DNA of 64,000 nt, taken from assembly GCF_900106525.1 (NCBI RefSeq), contig NZ_FNOG01000012.1:1-64000 (forward strand), in the 5' to 3' direction. Below are positions 34,237-45,501 of this stretch, piece after piece (position 1 is the stretch's first letter; each line of letters begins with the position of its first letter). A model generated the notes under the pieces. It searched no databases. It was not told the DNA's origin and saw nothing but the letters and a program-made list of their open reading frames with translations. Origin of the DNA: Lysobacter enzymogenes. GTDB lineage: Bacteria > Pseudomonadota > Gammaproteobacteria > Xanthomonadales > Xanthomonadaceae. Position numbers and translations under genes: made by a program.

Positions 34237-37200
34237 ATGCGCTTCAATCTTTCCGAGTGGGCGCTGCGCCACCGCAGCCTGATCGTCTACGCGATGCTGG
34301 TGCTGGCCCTGGCCGGCGCCATGTCCTACCTGCGCCTGGGCCGCAGCGAAGATCCGGCCTTCACCTTCAAGGTGATGGTGGTGCGCACGCTGTGGCCGGG
34401 CGCCACCGCCGAGCAGGTCTCGCGCCAGGTCACCGAGCGCATCGAGAAGAAGCTCATGGAGACCGGTCGGTACGAGTTCATCCGCTCGTACTCGCGGCCG
34501 GGCGAGTCGCAGGTGATCTTCGCCGCCAAGGACTCGCTGCGCTCCAAGGACATCCAGCCGCTGTGGTACCAGGCGCGCAAGAAGATCGGCGACATCCGCC
34601 CGACCTTGCCCGACGACATCGTCGGCCCGTTCTTCAACGACGAATTCGGCGACACCTTCGGCAACATCTACGCGCTGACCGGCAAGGGCTTCGACTACGC
34701 CGTGCTCAAGGACTACGCCGACCGCGTGCAGCTGGCGCTGCAGCGCCAGCCCGACGTGGGCAAGATCGAACTGTTCGGCGTGCAGGACGAAAAGATCTGG
34801 GTCGAGCTGTCGAACGTGAAGCTGTCCACCCTCGGCGTCCCGGCGCAGGCGGTGCAGGACGCGCTGAACCAGCAGAACGCGCTGGTGCCGGCCGGTTTCT
34901 TCGAGACGGGTTCCAGTCGCGTGCCGGTGCGCGTCGGCGGGCAGTTCACCTCGGTCGAACAGATCCGCGACTTCCCGATCCGCGTCGGCGACCGCACTTT
35001 CCGCCTGGGCGACGTGGCCGACGTGCGCCGCGGCTTCGCCGACCCGCCGCAACCGCGCATGCGCTTCATGGGCGAGGACGCGATCGGCATCGGCGTGTCG
35101 ATGAAGGAAGGCGGCGACATCCTCAAGCTCGGCAAGACCTTGGAGACCGAGTTCGCGCGTCTGCAGAAGACCCTGCCGGCCGGCATGGAGCTGCGCAAGG
35201 TCGCCGACCAGCCCGCGGCGGTGGAGGAATCGGTCGGCGAATTCGTGCGCGTGCTGGCCGAGGCGGTGGCGATCGTGCTGCTGGTGAGCTTCTTCTCGCT
35301 GGGGTTGCGCACCGGCTTGGTGGTGGCGCTGTCGATCCCGTTGGTGCTGGCGATGACCTTCGCGGTCATGGACTTCTTCGGCGTCGGCCTGCACAAGATT
35401 TCGCTGGGCGCGCTGGTGCTGGCGCTGGGCCTGCTGGTGGACGACGCGATCATCGCGGTGGAGATGATGGCGATCAAGATGGAGCAAGGCTTCAGCCGCC
35501 TGCGCGCGGCCGCCTTCGCTTGGGAAAGCACGGCGTTCCCGATGCTCACCGGCACCTTGATCACCGCCGCCGGCTTCCTGCCCATCGCCACCGCGGCCTC
35601 GAGCACCGGCGAATACACCCGCTCGCTGTTCGAAGTGGTGACCATCGCGCTGTGCGTGTCGTGGATCGCCGCGGTCGCGTTCATTCCGTTCCTCGGCGAC
35701 AAGCTGCTGCCCGATTACGGCCACGCCGCTGAGCCGCCCAAGCCCGGTTCGCTGGCTGCGCGCTGGAACGGCGCGCGCGAAGCGCTGGCGCGGCGGGTGC
35801 CGGCGCTGGCCGACGCGATCGCGCCGAAGCCGCCGATCGACGGCCATGTCCACGACCCGTACGCGTCCAAGTTCTACGTGCGCTTCCGCGGCTGGGTGCT
35901 GTGGTGCGTGCGCCGGCGCTGGTTGGTGATCGCGGTGACCGTGGCCGCCTTCGTCGGTTCGATCTTCCTGTTCCGCTTCATCCCGCAGCAGTTCTTCCCC
36001 GACTCGGTGCGGCCGGAGCTGATGGTGGACATGGAGCTGGCCGAAGGCTCGTCGCTGCGCCAGACCGCCGAGCAGGCCGCGCGGTTGGAAGCGATGCTCA
36101 AGCAACGCAAGGACCTGGCGAACTACGTCGCGTATGTCGGCACCGGTTCGCCGCGCTTCTACCTACCGCTGGATCAGCAGCTGCCGGCGGCCAACTTCGC
36201 CCAGTTCGTGCTGATGCCCAAGGATCTCAAGGCGCGCGAAACGCTGCGCACCTGGGTGATCCAGGAGGTCGCGCCGCGCTTCCCCGAGCTGCAGTTGCGC
36301 GTGACCCGATTGGAGAACGGCCCGCCGGTCGGCTATCCGGTGCAGTTCCGCGTGTCCGGCGAGCACATCGACCAGGTGCGCAAGATCGCCTACCAGGTGC
36401 GCGAGAAGATCCGCGAGAACCCGCACGTGGCCAACGTCAACCTGGATTGGGACGAGCCGAGCAAGGTGGTGCGCCTGCAGGTCGATCAGGAACGCGCGCG
36501 CGCCCTGGGCGTGAGTTCGGCGCAGCTGTCGCAGTTCCTGTCCAGTTCGCTGTCGGGCTCGCACATCAGCACCTACCGCGAGAGCAACCGCCTGATCGAG
36601 ATGCTGCTGCGCGGCCCCGGCGAGGAGCGCATCCAGCTCGACATGCTCGGCAATCTGATGGTGCCGACCAGCAGCGGCCGCAGCGTGCCGCTGACCCAGA
36701 TCGCGACCCTGGAGTACGGCTTCGAGGAAGGCATCATCTGGCACCGCGACCGCCTGCCGACCATGACCGTGCGCGCCGACATCTACGACGGCACCCAGCC
36801 GGCGTCGGCGATGGGCCAGATCTCGCCGACCCTGGACGGGTTGCGCGCGCAGCTGCCGTACGGCTATTCGATCGACGTCGGCGGCAGCGTCGAGGACTCC
36901 GCGCGCGGGCAGAAGTCGATCAACGCCGGCATGCCGCTGTTCCTGTTCGCGGTGTTCACCCTGCTGATGCTGCAGCTGCGCAGCTTCTCGCGCAGCTTCA
37001 TGGTGCTGCTGACCGCGCCGCTGGGCCTGATCGGGGTGACCGTGTTCCTGCTGGTGTTCCGGGTGCCGTTCGGCTTCGTGGCGATGCTGGGCACGATCGC
37101 GCTGGCGGGCATGATCATGCGCAACTCGGTGATCCTGGTCGATCAGATCGAGCAGGACCGCGCCGAGGGCCACGAGCCGTGGAAGGCGATCGTCGATGCG

Positions 37201-37401
37201 ACCGTGCGGCGTTTCCGCCCGATCGTACTGACCGCGCTGGCGGCGATCCTGGCGATGATTCCGTTGTCGCGCAGCGCCTTCTTCGGGCCGATGGCGGTGG
37301 CGATCATGGGCGGGTTGATGGTGGCGACGGCGCTGACCTTGTTGTTCCTGCCGGCGTTGTATGCGGCGTGGTTCAAGGTGAAGGTGCCGCAGGAGACGTA
37401 A
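34237..37401 (+). CDS. RND efflux transporter permease
   Basis: A 1054-residue inner-membrane proton-driven exporter of full length. It has twelve predicted membrane helices in two repeats, each with a large periplasmic loop. The proton-relay pair is visible as LLVDDAIIAVEMM (Asp402, Asp403). It starts MRFNLSEWALRHRSLIVYAM, and the second half starts near RRRWLVIAVTVAAF. It belongs to the AcrB-like superfamily, closer to branches with a single adaptor and no dedicated channel. Substrates are probably drugs or detergents. A hairpin (37448-37475) follows the stop. Confidence 0.94.
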   Translation: MRFNLSEWALRHRSLIVYAMLVLALAGAMSYLRLGRSEDPAFTFKVMVVRTLWPGATAEQVSRQVTERIEKKLMETGRYEFIRSYSRPGESQVIFAAKDSLRSKDIQPLWYQARKKIGDIRPTLPDDIVGPFFNDEFGDTFGNIYALTGKGFDYAVLKDYADRVQLALQRQPDVGKIELFGVQDEKIWVELSNVKLSTLGVPAQAVQDALNQQNALVPAGFFETGSSRVPVRVGGQFTSVEQIRDFPIRVGDRTFRLGDVADVRRGFADPPQPRMRFMGEDAIGIGVSMKEGGDILKLGKTLETEFARLQKTLPAGMELRKVADQPAAVEESVGEFVRVLAEAVAIVLLVSFFSLGLRTGLVVALSIPLVLAMTFAVMDFFGVGLHKISLGALVLALGLLVDDAIIAVEMMAIKMEQGFSRLRAAAFAWESTAFPMLTGTLITAAGFLPIATAASSTGEYTRSLFEVVTIALCVSWIAAVAFIPFLGDKLLPDYGHAAEPPKPGSLAARWNGAREALARRVPALADAIAPKPPIDGHVHDPYASKFYVRFRGWVLWCVRRRWLVIAVTVAAFVGSIFLFRFIPQQFFPDSVRPELMVDMELAEGSSLRQTAEQAARLEAMLKQRKDLANYVAYVGTGSPRFYLPLDQQLPAANFAQFVLMPKDLKARETLRTWVIQEVAPRFPELQLRVTRLENGPPVGYPVQFRVSGEHIDQVRKIAYQVREKIRENPHVANVNLDWDEPSKVVRLQVDQERARALGVSSAQLSQFLSSSLSGSHISTYRESNRLIEMLLRGPGEERIQLDMLGNLMVPTSSGRSVPLTQIATLEYGFEEGIIWHRDRLPTMTVRADIYDGTQPASAMGQISPTLDGLRAQLPYGYSIDVGGSVEDSARGQKSINAGMPLFLFAVFTLLMLQLRSFSRSFMVLLTAPLGLIGVTVFLLVFRVPFGFVAMLGTIALAGMIMRNSVILVDQIEQDRAEGHEPWKAIVDATVRRFRPIVLTALAAILAMIPLSRSAFFGPMAVAIMGGLMVATALTLLFLPALYAAWFKVKVPQET

Positions 37402-37447
37402 GCCTCTCAAGTAGGGATATTCGCGGATCGCTGCTTGGGGACTTGTA

Positions 37448-37475
37448 ACGGCGGCGCAGTATCAAGCGCCGCCGT
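37448..37475. terminator. Perfect 10-bp hairpin between convergent genes
   Basis: ACGGCGGCGC (37448-37457) pairs with GCGCCGCCGT (37466-37475) around AGTATCAA. It lies between the efflux permease gene and a convergent minus-strand gene. No T-run follows on either strand, so termination would be weak or Rho-assisted. Confidence 0.45.
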
Positions 37476-37501
37476 CGGTGGAGCGATGCTATTGAGGTGT
37501 C

Positions 37502-37933
37502 TTATCCCTTATTCGGCGGCCTTACCGGCCCAACGATGACCTTGCCGCCGCAGTCGCCAAAGCATTCACTGCCACCGACACCCGTCCAGCCACCGCCGCT
37601 GCCGCCGCCGCCGCTACCTCCGTCTGGGCCGCCGCTGCCGCCGGTGCCTCGTTGTACTTTGGAAATCTGTTGCATCCCAGAAACGCCTCCCATGACCGAA
37701 ACCATAAGATAGGTCGCACATGTACTGGTATTGCAGACGGTTACGGTGTCCTTTGCTTTCCACTGTTCGACTTTCTGGTTTACTGTGGAAACGATGAAGC
37801 TCACCGTCTCCGGATCGGGCGTTCCTCCCTCTAAAGTGCAGCCGCTCGTACAGTTGAACGTCCCATAGTTCGCTGCGATCGCAAGACCGATGCCGACGAT
37901 ACCCGCAGTGCCTAACAACCACTTCGATTTCAT
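37502..37933 (-). CDS. Exported or membrane-anchored Gly-rich protein of unknown function
   Basis: A 143-residue protein starting MKSKWLLGTAGIVGIGLAIA, which is a hydrophobic signal or N-terminal anchor. A Cys-containing middle follows (TFNCTSGCTLEGG, VTVCNTSTCATYLMVSVMGG). The last 50 residues are a low-complexity Gly/Ser/Pro tail (GGPDGGSGGGGSGGG) with a closing ECFGDCGG. No family is recognised. The ATG overlaps the stop of the upstream gene in ATGA, so they are coupled. Base composition is visibly less GC-rich than in the flanks. Confidence 0.68.
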   Translation of the reverse strand: MKSKWLLGTAGIVGIGLAIAANYGTFNCTSGCTLEGGTPDPETVSFIVSTVNQKVEQWKAKDTVTVCNTSTCATYLMVSVMGGVSGMQQISKVQRGTGGSGGPDGGSGGGGSGGGWTGVGGSECFGDCGGKVIVGPVRPPNKG

Positions 37934-38841
37934 CTCGCGCCCCTCCGCTTGTTTGCATCGGCCGCGATGGCCTCTGCGCTCATTACTTGTTCGGTTGTCA
38001 TATCCCGGCGCCAAAGGTCGAGATACTTCGTTGCCGAATCGACTCCGCCTCGTTGCTGCAGAAGTCGCATGTACGCGTAGGCCTTCACGGGGTCGCGCCT
38101 GGCCAGCGTTCCATCGTGATAATGATTCGCGAGATTGAAGATCGCCGTGCGGTTTCCCTTTTCGGCCGCCGAGGTCAGGTAGATCAATGCCTGGGTCTTG
38201 ATTCGCGCAATTTCTTCGATGTTGGCGACCACTTTCTCGGGCGTGTCGAATTTCTCCGTCGCTACGGAGAAATATGCGAGTTGGGCCTCGGGCTGTCCGA
38301 GTCGGGCCGCGACGTCGATCCAGTGATCCCTTGTGGCCAGTTGTTCGTCGCTGAGGCCGGCGCACACGACACGATCTTCGGAAAGCGAAGCGACGATGTT
38401 GGAGACGAGAGCCTTGTCCCCGGACTCTGCGGCAAGCGCTTCCATGGCTTCTTCGCGAGCTTCAGCGGAAGCGCACCGCTTAAGGTCTTCGTACAACTGA
38501 AATGCCGCGCTCGCATCTCCCGATTCTGCCAAGGCGCTGAGCGCCGGGTAGCGGTCTGCGTACTTCGTCGTGGTTGCAACAATTCGTGCGGCCGCGATGG
38601 GGCGGCTACCTCCCTCGGTGGAAGGAAGGGCGCGCGATGCATTTGCATGCTGGCTTGCAGGTTCTGACTGGGCGAGTTGCGGCGGGGTGTGGCCCTCATC
38701 CTCCCGATGGCAGCTTGTTGCCATGAAGAGCATTAGAAGGAGAAGAGCGATGCGAGGAGTGCGCACGATCGAGCAAGATGTTGAAGAGCCGCAGGGGCTA
38801 GAGTCGATCTGAAGGGGCGAATTTTCAGAGCTATATGCCAT
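37930..38841 (-). CDS. Lipoprotein with Sel1/TPR-like repeats, unknown function
   Basis: A 303-residue protein. The hydrophobic segment RIALLLLMLFMATSC ends in a lipobox, but it begins about 27 residues in, so the true start may be a GTG near 38766 instead of the ATG at 38841. The mature part has helical repeats of Sel1 type, clearest in QALIYLTSAAEKGNRTAIFN followed by LANHYHDGTLARRDPVKAYA. Such solenoids bind other proteins. It is coupled to the 143-residue gene by a 4-base overlap. It lies in an AT-richer patch between the efflux pump and the glycerol genes, possibly acquired. Confidence 0.72.
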   Translation of the reverse strand: MAYSSENSPLQIDSSPCGSSTSCSIVRTPRIALLLLMLFMATSCHREDEGHTPPQLAQSEPASQHANASRALPSTEGGSRPIAAARIVATTTKYADRYPALSALAESGDASAAFQLYEDLKRCASAEAREEAMEALAAESGDKALVSNIVASLSEDRVVCAGLSDEQLATRDHWIDVAARLGQPEAQLAYFSVATEKFDTPEKVVANIEEIARIKTQALIYLTSAAEKGNRTAIFNLANHYHDGTLARRDPVKAYAYMRLLQQRGGVDSATKYLDLWRRDMTTEQVMSAEAIAADANKRRGAR

Positions 38842-39478
38842 GCGTTCGATCTTTTCCGTGCGTCGTCGCCTGGGGCAAAGCGTACTTTCCCTTCGGTCGC
38901 AAAGAAAAGGTAGAAAAAATGTGAATATGACTAAGTGTCGATAAACATTTATTGAGCCGTCTTGTTAGGGGCGGGGTGACGGTCATGCGTCCTTGAGGTG
39001 TAGAGCGCTGGATCTGGTGCGCGGTCGCGGAGAGACTGTTTACGAAGCTAAAGTCCTATGCGCATGGCAGTGTTGCAGGGTGCGTCGATGGTGGCCGCAA
39101 TTTCCGTAGCCATGATCCGATCAATGTTTCGGGTTTGGTGATCGCAATATCGATTGCTTACGGCGCTTCTGCAGTTCCGGTGCGCGATAGTGGTCGAGGT
39201 GAAGGCGCCCGATGGTGCCGATCTTGCGGGCCCCACTGCGGCGCGGCCGGCCGACATTGCTCTGCTAGGACGAGATTTCTATCTCAGTCGGGTTTTCGCG
39301 CTCGCGGTTTGCTGCGTTCTTGTGGCGCGCTTCGACGGGCTCGTTTGCAATTGGAGCAAAGGAGTGATCCGTGGTTGCGGCAATTAGGCAGCCGTGTCCG
39401 TCTGCCTGCATGGTTCGATCGGCAGAGGTCGGAAAACGATTTAGGTATGACGAAAGAGATATTCGATGCCGGTCGTTC
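38842..39478. other. AT-richer intergenic stretch of 637 bases
   Basis: The base composition is clearly lower in G+C than the rest of the window, with runs such as AGAAAAGGTAGAAAAAATG near 38900. Short open frames on both strands have no signal, domain or ribosome site, and no remnant of a known mobile element could be recognised. No terminator for glpK was identified. Confidence 0.45.
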
Positions 39479-41083
<1,605 letters not shown>

Positions 41084-41090
41084 CTATCGC

Positions 41091-41810
41091 CTAGCCATAA
41101 GCGGCCTGAAACGCGAACGCCCCCAGCACCGCGCCGACGATCGGCGCGACCACCGGCACCCAGGCATAGCCCCAGTCCGAGCCGCCCTTGCCGGCGATCG
41201 GCAGCAGCGCGTGGGCGATGCGCGGGCCGAGGTCGCGCGCGGGGTTGATGGCGTAGCCGGTGGGGCCGCCGAGCGACATGCCGATCACCACCACCAGCAG
41301 GCCGACGCCGAGCGGGCCCATGCCGGGGGCGAGGGTGTTGGCGCCGATGGCGAGCGCGCCGAAGGTCAGGGCGAAGGTGCCGATGGCTTCGGTCAGCAGG
41401 TTGGCCTTGGTGTCGCGGATCGCCGGAGAGGTGCAGAAGATCGCGCGCTTGAGTTCGGGATCGTCGCTGACCCGCCAGTGCGCCAGATAGGTCAGCCACA
41501 CCAGGGTGGCGCCGAGGAAGGCGCCGGCGACCTGGGCGAGCACGAAGCCAGGCACCACGGCCCAGGACAATTTGCCGATCGCGGCCAGGGCGATGGTCAG
41601 CGCCGGGTTCATGATCGCGCCGCTGGTCGGGCCGGCGATGTAGATGCCGATCAGCACCGCCAGGCCCCAGGCCGCGGTGATCACGCCCCAGCCGGCGCCT
41701 TGCGCCTTGGACTGGTTGAGCAGCGCGCCGGCGACCACGCCGTTGCCGAGCAGGATCAGCATGGCGGTGGCGATGAACTCGCTGAGGTATTGCGACATCG
41801 GTGAGGCCAT
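41091..41810 (-). CDS. glpF: Glycerol facilitator (aquaglyceroporin)
   Basis: A 239-residue MIP-family channel with six membrane helices. Both pore NPA motifs are present, in GAIMNPALTIALAA and YAINPARDLGPRIAHALL. The Asp after the second NPA (NPARD) marks the glycerol-conducting branch. The residue two positions before the first NPA, usually His in GlpF, is Ile here. It lets glycerol and small polyols cross the inner membrane. The ATG at 41810 has AAGGA upstream; ATG at 41798 is an alternative. A REP pair lies between it and glpD. Confidence 0.95.
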   Translation of the reverse strand: MASPMSQYLSEFIATAMLILLGNGVVAGALLNQSKAQGAGWGVITAAWGLAVLIGIYIAGPTSGAIMNPALTIALAAIGKLSWAVVPGFVLAQVAGAFLGATLVWLTYLAHWRVSDDPELKRAIFCTSPAIRDTKANLLTEAIGTFALTFGALAIGANTLAPGMGPLGVGLLVVVIGMSLGGPTGYAINPARDLGPRIAHALLPIAGKGGSDWGYAWVPVVAPIVGAVLGAFAFQAAYG

Positions 41811-41850
41811 TGCGGTGGATTTCCTTATGTCGCGGAGGTTGGGTATCTCC

Positions 41851-41937
41851 CTGTAGGAGCGGCGCGAGCCGCGACTGCGACATCGCATCTACGACGCAAG
41901 CGCGAGGTCGCGGTCGCGGCTTGCGCCGCTCCTACAG
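41851..41937. repeat. REP pair between glpF and glpD
   Basis: CTGTAGGAGCGGCGCGAGCC... from 41851 is mirrored by ...GGCTTGCGCCGCTCCTACAG ending at 41937, with mismatches near the centre. Same family as 26420-26516 and 3761-3898. Being inside an operon-like arrangement, it may form a stable stem between the two coding regions in the mRNA. Confidence 0.85.
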
Positions 41938-41961
41938 GGAGCAATCGAGAGCCCACGGCAA

Positions 41962-43473
41962 TCATGCTGTGGCGCGCTGTGCGATGTAACGCTGCAAAGC
42001 GTCACGGCCGGCTGCGTCGAAGCGCAGGCCGAGCTTGGAGCGCCGCCACAGGATGTCCTCGGCGGTGCGCGCCCATTCGAAGTCGATCAGGTAGTCCACT
42101 TCGGCCTGGTAGAGGTCGGCGCCGAAGCGCTGGCCGAGGTCTTCCAGGCGCACGCAGCTCTCGACGATGCGCAGCGCGCGGCTGCCGTAGTTGCGGCACA
42201 GACGGTAGGCCAGCGGATCCGGCAGCCACGGCCGGCGTAGGCTGAAATCCTCGAAAAACCCCTCGAAATCGGCGTTCGGCAGGTCGCCGCCGGGCAGTTT
42301 GGAGGCGCCGGTCCAGGCCGGGCGGCGGTTGCCCAGCAGCGGCGCCAGGGTGTCGCAGGCCTCTTCGGCGAGCTTGCGCGCGGTGGTGATCTTGCCGCCG
42401 AACACGCTCAGCAGCGGCGCGCCTTCGCGGTCGAGGTCGAGCACGTAGTCGCGGGTGATCTGCGAGGCCTTGTCGCTGTCGTCGTCGAGCAGCGGGCGCA
42501 CGCCGCTGTAAGTCCACACCACGTCTTCGGACAGCACCGGGCGCTGGAAATAGCGCGAGGCGGCGGCGCACAGGTAGTCGATCTCCTCGCCGGAGATGCG
42601 CGGCGCCGACGGGTCTTCGCGATAGTCGACGTCGGTGGTGCCGATCAGGGTGTAGTCGTGTTCGTAGGGAATCGCGAACACGATGCGGCGGTCGGGCTGC
42701 TGGAAGATGTAGGCGTGGTCGTGCTCGAACAGCCGCGGCACGACGATGTGGCTGCCCTTGATCAGGCGCAGGTTGCGCTTGTGCGCGACGTGCGCGACCC
42801 GGTCGAGAAAGCTCGCCGCCCACGGGCCGGTGGCGTTGACCAGGGCGCGCGCGCGGACCGTGCGTACCGCGCCGTCGGCGCCGCGCAGCTGCGCGTCCCA
42901 GTGCGCCGCGCCGCGTTCGGCCGCGACGCAGGCGGTGCGCACGGACACTTGCGCGCCGCGCTCGGCCGCGTCCATCGCGTTGAGCACCGACAACCGCGCG
43001 TCCTGCACCCAGGCGTCGGAATAGACGAAGCCGCGGCTGAACTCCTCGCGCAGCGCGCGCCCGGCGATGTGCTTGCGCAGGTTGACCGAGCGCGAACCCG
43101 GCAGGTCGCGGCTGCGGCGTCCGCCGAGGCGGTCGTAGAGGAACAGGCCGATGCGGATCATCCACGCCGGGCGCAGATGCGGCTGGTGCGGCAGCACGAA
43201 GCGCAGCGGCCAGATGATGTGCGGGGCCATGCGCAGCAGGCGCTTGCGTTCGGCCAGGGCCTTGCCGACCAGGGCGAATTCGAACTGTTCCAGATAGCGC
43301 AGGCCGCCGTGGATGAGCTTGGTGCTGGCGCTGGAGGTGTGCGAGGCGATGTCGCCCTGTTCGCACAGGATCACGGACAAACCGCGTCCTGCCGCGTCGC
43401 GCGCGATCGCTGCGCCGTTGATGCCGCCGCCGACGATCAGCAGGTCGGCCGTGGGTACTTCTGTTTCGGTCAT
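41962..43473 (-). CDS. glpD: Glycerol-3-phosphate dehydrogenase (FAD-dependent, aerobic)
   Basis: A 503-residue membrane-associated flavoenzyme. The FAD-binding GGGINGAAIARDAAGRGLSV lies at about residues 14-33, with the later landmarks SSASTKLIHGGLRYLEQFEF and LVNATGPWAASFLDRV. It oxidises glycerol-3-phosphate to dihydroxyacetone phosphate and passes electrons to quinone. It stands first in glpD-glpF-glpK. The start at 43473 (MTETEVPTADLLIVGG) is chosen over an upstream extension that is Pro/Arg-rich. The gap to leuB (43474-43799) holds a terminator and a palindrome. Confidence 0.96.
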   Translation of the reverse strand: MTETEVPTADLLIVGGGINGAAIARDAAGRGLSVILCEQGDIASHTSSASTKLIHGGLRYLEQFEFALVGKALAERKRLLRMAPHIIWPLRFVLPHQPHLRPAWMIRIGLFLYDRLGGRRSRDLPGSRSVNLRKHIAGRALREEFSRGFVYSDAWVQDARLSVLNAMDAAERGAQVSVRTACVAAERGAAHWDAQLRGADGAVRTVRARALVNATGPWAASFLDRVAHVAHKRNLRLIKGSHIVVPRLFEHDHAYIFQQPDRRIVFAIPYEHDYTLIGTTDVDYREDPSAPRISGEEIDYLCAAASRYFQRPVLSEDVVWTYSGVRPLLDDDSDKASQITRDYVLDLDREGAPLLSVFGGKITTARKLAEEACDTLAPLLGNRRPAWTGASKLPGGDLPNADFEGFFEDFSLRRPWLPDPLAYRLCRNYGSRALRIVESCVRLEDLGQRFGADLYQAEVDYLIDFEWARTAEDILWRRSKLGLRFDAAGRDALQRYIAQRATA

Positions 43474-43625
43474 GCGGCTTCGGGGCGCGTTCGCGTCTGG
43501 CTGCGGGCTGCTTGGCGCCGGCCCAGGGTGCCTCGGGATCATGGCACAGCGTGATGCGGCGATTGTTGCCTGGGTTCACATCAATGACGGGTGAGGGATC
43601 GATGTCGGTCGTGGACTGGAGGCAC

Positions 43626-43658
43626 AAAAAAGAAGCCCGATGCGGGGGGGCATCGGGC
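43626..43658 (-). terminator. Terminator of the ilv-leu operon (after leuB)
   Basis: Stem GCCCGATGC/GCATCGGGC (43635-43643 with 43650-43658) with a G6 loop, followed on the minus strand by TTCTTTTTT. It lies about 140 bases after the leuB stop codon and upstream of glpD. Confidence 0.85.
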
Positions 43659-43760
43659 GAGGGGATGGTGTTGCTGGAGAGAGCGGTGGGGTTCGCTTTG
43701 TTATGAGTGGCGGACCGTCGTGGTGCATGGAGTTCGCATCGTTCGCAGGCCATCGCGGCC

Positions 43761-43790
43761 GCGTCCCTCTCCCGCGCGGGAGAGGGACGC
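43761..43790. repeat. Perfect 30-bp palindrome after leuB
   Basis: GCGTCCCTCTCCCG followed by CG and its exact complement. It has the CTCTCCCGC core of the element at 46977-47065 and stands 10 bases after the leuB stop. It can fold in the mRNA and may protect its 3' end. Confidence 0.7.
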
Positions 43791-43799
43791 CGGGCGCGC

Positions 43800-44888
43800 T
43801 CAGTCGCGCAGTTCGGCGACGTGGCAGGGCAGGTCGAGCTGGGCCTGCACCGCGGCGGTGACCTCGGCGGTGGTCGCCGCTTCGCCCGCGGGCGCGAGGT
43901 CGGCGGTCAGCACGCCGGCGTCGAGCACCGCGGCCACGGCCTGTTCGATGCAGGCCGCTTCGGCCTCCAGGCCCAGCGAGTGGCGCAGCAGCAGCGCGGC
44001 GCTGAGGATGGTGCCGCAGGGATTGGCGATGCCGCGGCCGGCGATGTCCGGGGCCGAGCCGTGGATCGGCTCGTACAGGCCGACCTTGCCTTCGCCCAGC
44101 GACGCCGACGGCAGCAGGCCGAGCGAACCGGCCAGCATCGAAGCCTCGTCGGTGAGGATGTCGCCGAACATGTTCTCGGTGACGATGACATCGAACGCGC
44201 GCGGCTTGGCGATCAGGTGCATGGCCATCGAATCGACCAGCTGATGCTCCAAGGTCACGTCGGGGAATTCCTCGCGCGCCACCCTGGATGCGACTTCGCG
44301 CCACAGCCGCGAGGTTTCCAGCACGTTGGCCTTGTCCACGCTGACCACGTGGCTGCGGCGGCCGCGCGCCAGCTCGCAGGCGCGGCGCACCACGCGCTCG
44401 ATCTCGGCCACGCTGTACTCGCACAGATCGCTGGCGCTGGTGTCGCTGCGCTGCTTGTCGCCGAAATAGATGCCGCCGGTGAGTTCGCGCACGACGATCA
44501 GGTCGACCCCGGCCAGCAGATGCGGCTTGATCGGCGAGGCGCCCAGGGTGGCCGCGTGCGGCTGCACCGGGCGCAGGTTGGCGTACAGGCCCAGACCCTT
44601 GCGCAGCGCCAGCAGGCCTTGCTCGGGGCGCACCTTGGCCTTGGGGTCGGACCACTTCGGGCCGCCGACCGCGCCGAGCAGCACGGCGTCCGCGCGCTGG
44701 CAGGCCTGCAGCGTGGCCGCCGGCAGCGGCTCGCCGGTGGCGTCGATGGCGGCGCCGCCGATCAGATGGCGATGCAACTGGAACTGATGGCGATAACGGG
44801 TGGCGACCGCCTGCAGTACCTGGACCGCGGCGGCGGTGACTTCCGGACCGATGCCGTCGCCTTCGAGAACGACGATGTCAGCGCGCAT
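43800..44888 (-). CDS. leuB: 3-isopropylmalate dehydrogenase
   Basis: A 362-residue NAD-dependent beta-decarboxylating dehydrogenase. The N-terminus [20 protein letters not shown] and the signature [20 protein letters not shown] are those of LeuB. It oxidises and decarboxylates 3-isopropylmalate to 2-oxoisocaproate, the last specific step to leucine before transamination. It is the last gene of the supra-operon; its start lies inside the end of leuD (11-base overlap). Confidence 0.97.
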   Translation of the reverse strand: MRADIVVLEGDGIGPEVTAAAVQVLQAVATRYRHQFQLHRHLIGGAAIDATGEPLPAATLQACQRADAVLLGAVGGPKWSDPKAKVRPEQGLLALRKGLGLYANLRPVQPHAATLGASPIKPHLLAGVDLIVVRELTGGIYFGDKQRSDTSASDLCEYSVAEIERVVRRACELARGRRSHVVSVDKANVLETSRLWREVASRVAREEFPDVTLEHQLVDSMAMHLIAKPRAFDVIVTENMFGDILTDEASMLAGSLGLLPSASLGEGKVGLYEPIHGSAPDIAGRGIANPCGTILSAALLLRHSLGLEAEAACIEQAVAAVLDAGVLTADLAPAGEAATTAEVTAAVQAQLDLPCHVAELRD

Positions 44889-45501
44889 GGACTTGCTCCT
44901 GTGAAAACGATGCTTGTTGGGCCGCGGCGCGGCGTTGTTCGAACCCGTGGATGGCGTCGAGCTGGCGCAGCAGGTAGCCGAGCTGGTCGACGCCTTCGAG
45001 CAGGCAGGTCTGGGCGAAGGCGTCGAGCGGGAACGGCGCGCTGCGCCCGTCGGGCAGGTGCAGGCGGCGCTCGCGCACGTCGATGCGCAGCTCGATGCCG
45101 GGCTGGTCCAGCAGTTCGTCGAGCAGGTCTTGCTCGACCACGATCGGCAGCAGGCCGTTCTTGAGCGAGTTGCTGCGGAAGATGTCGGCGATCTCGCTGC
45201 TGATGACCGCGCGCAGGCCCAGGTCGGTCAGCGCCCACGGCGCGTGCTCGCGCGAGGAGCCGCAGCCGAAGTTGCGCCCGGCCACCAGGATCGCGGCGCC
45301 GGCGTTGGCCGGCTTGTTGAGTTCGAACTCCGGGTTGGGCGAGCCGTCGGCGAGGTAGCGCCAGTCGTTGAAGGCGAACTTGCCCAGGCCCTTGCGCTCG
45401 GTCGTGGTCAGAAAGCGCGCTGGGATGATCTGGTCGGTGTCGATGTTGCGTTCGCGCAGCACTACGGTGCGCGAGACGACTTCGGAAAAACCGGCGGACA
45501 T
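44878..45501 (-). CDS. leuD: 3-isopropylmalate dehydratase small subunit
   Basis: A 207-residue small subunit of isopropylmalate isomerase with the swivel-domain signatures [13 protein letters not shown] and [18 protein letters not shown]. It joins LeuC, which carries the iron-sulfur cluster, to interconvert 2- and 3-isopropylmalate. Its ATG shares one base with the leuC stop (TAATG), showing tight coupling. The 3' end overlaps leuB by 11 bases. The C-terminal tail of about 15 residues is Gln/Ala-rich and probably disordered. Confidence 0.97.
   Translation of the reverse strand: MSAGFSEVVSRTVVLRERNIDTDQIIPARFLTTTERKGLGKFAFNDWRYLADGSPNPEFELNKPANAGAAILVAGRNFGCGSSREHAPWALTDLGLRAVISSEIADIFRSNSLKNGLLPIVVEQDLLDELLDQPGIELRIDVRERRLHLPDGRSAPFPLDAFAQTCLLEGVDQLGYLLRQLDAIHGFEQRRAAAQQASFSQEQVHAR

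Noticed and set aside
32944..36105. Very long minus-strand open frame opposite the RND pump genes
   Set aside because: The product is His/Gln/Arg-rich, low-complexity and without domains; the plus strand encodes a clear adaptor and transporter.
39048..39387. Remnant transposase in the AT-richer gap
   Set aside because: Short frames on both strands showed no catalytic motif or inverted ends, so no mobile element can be supported.
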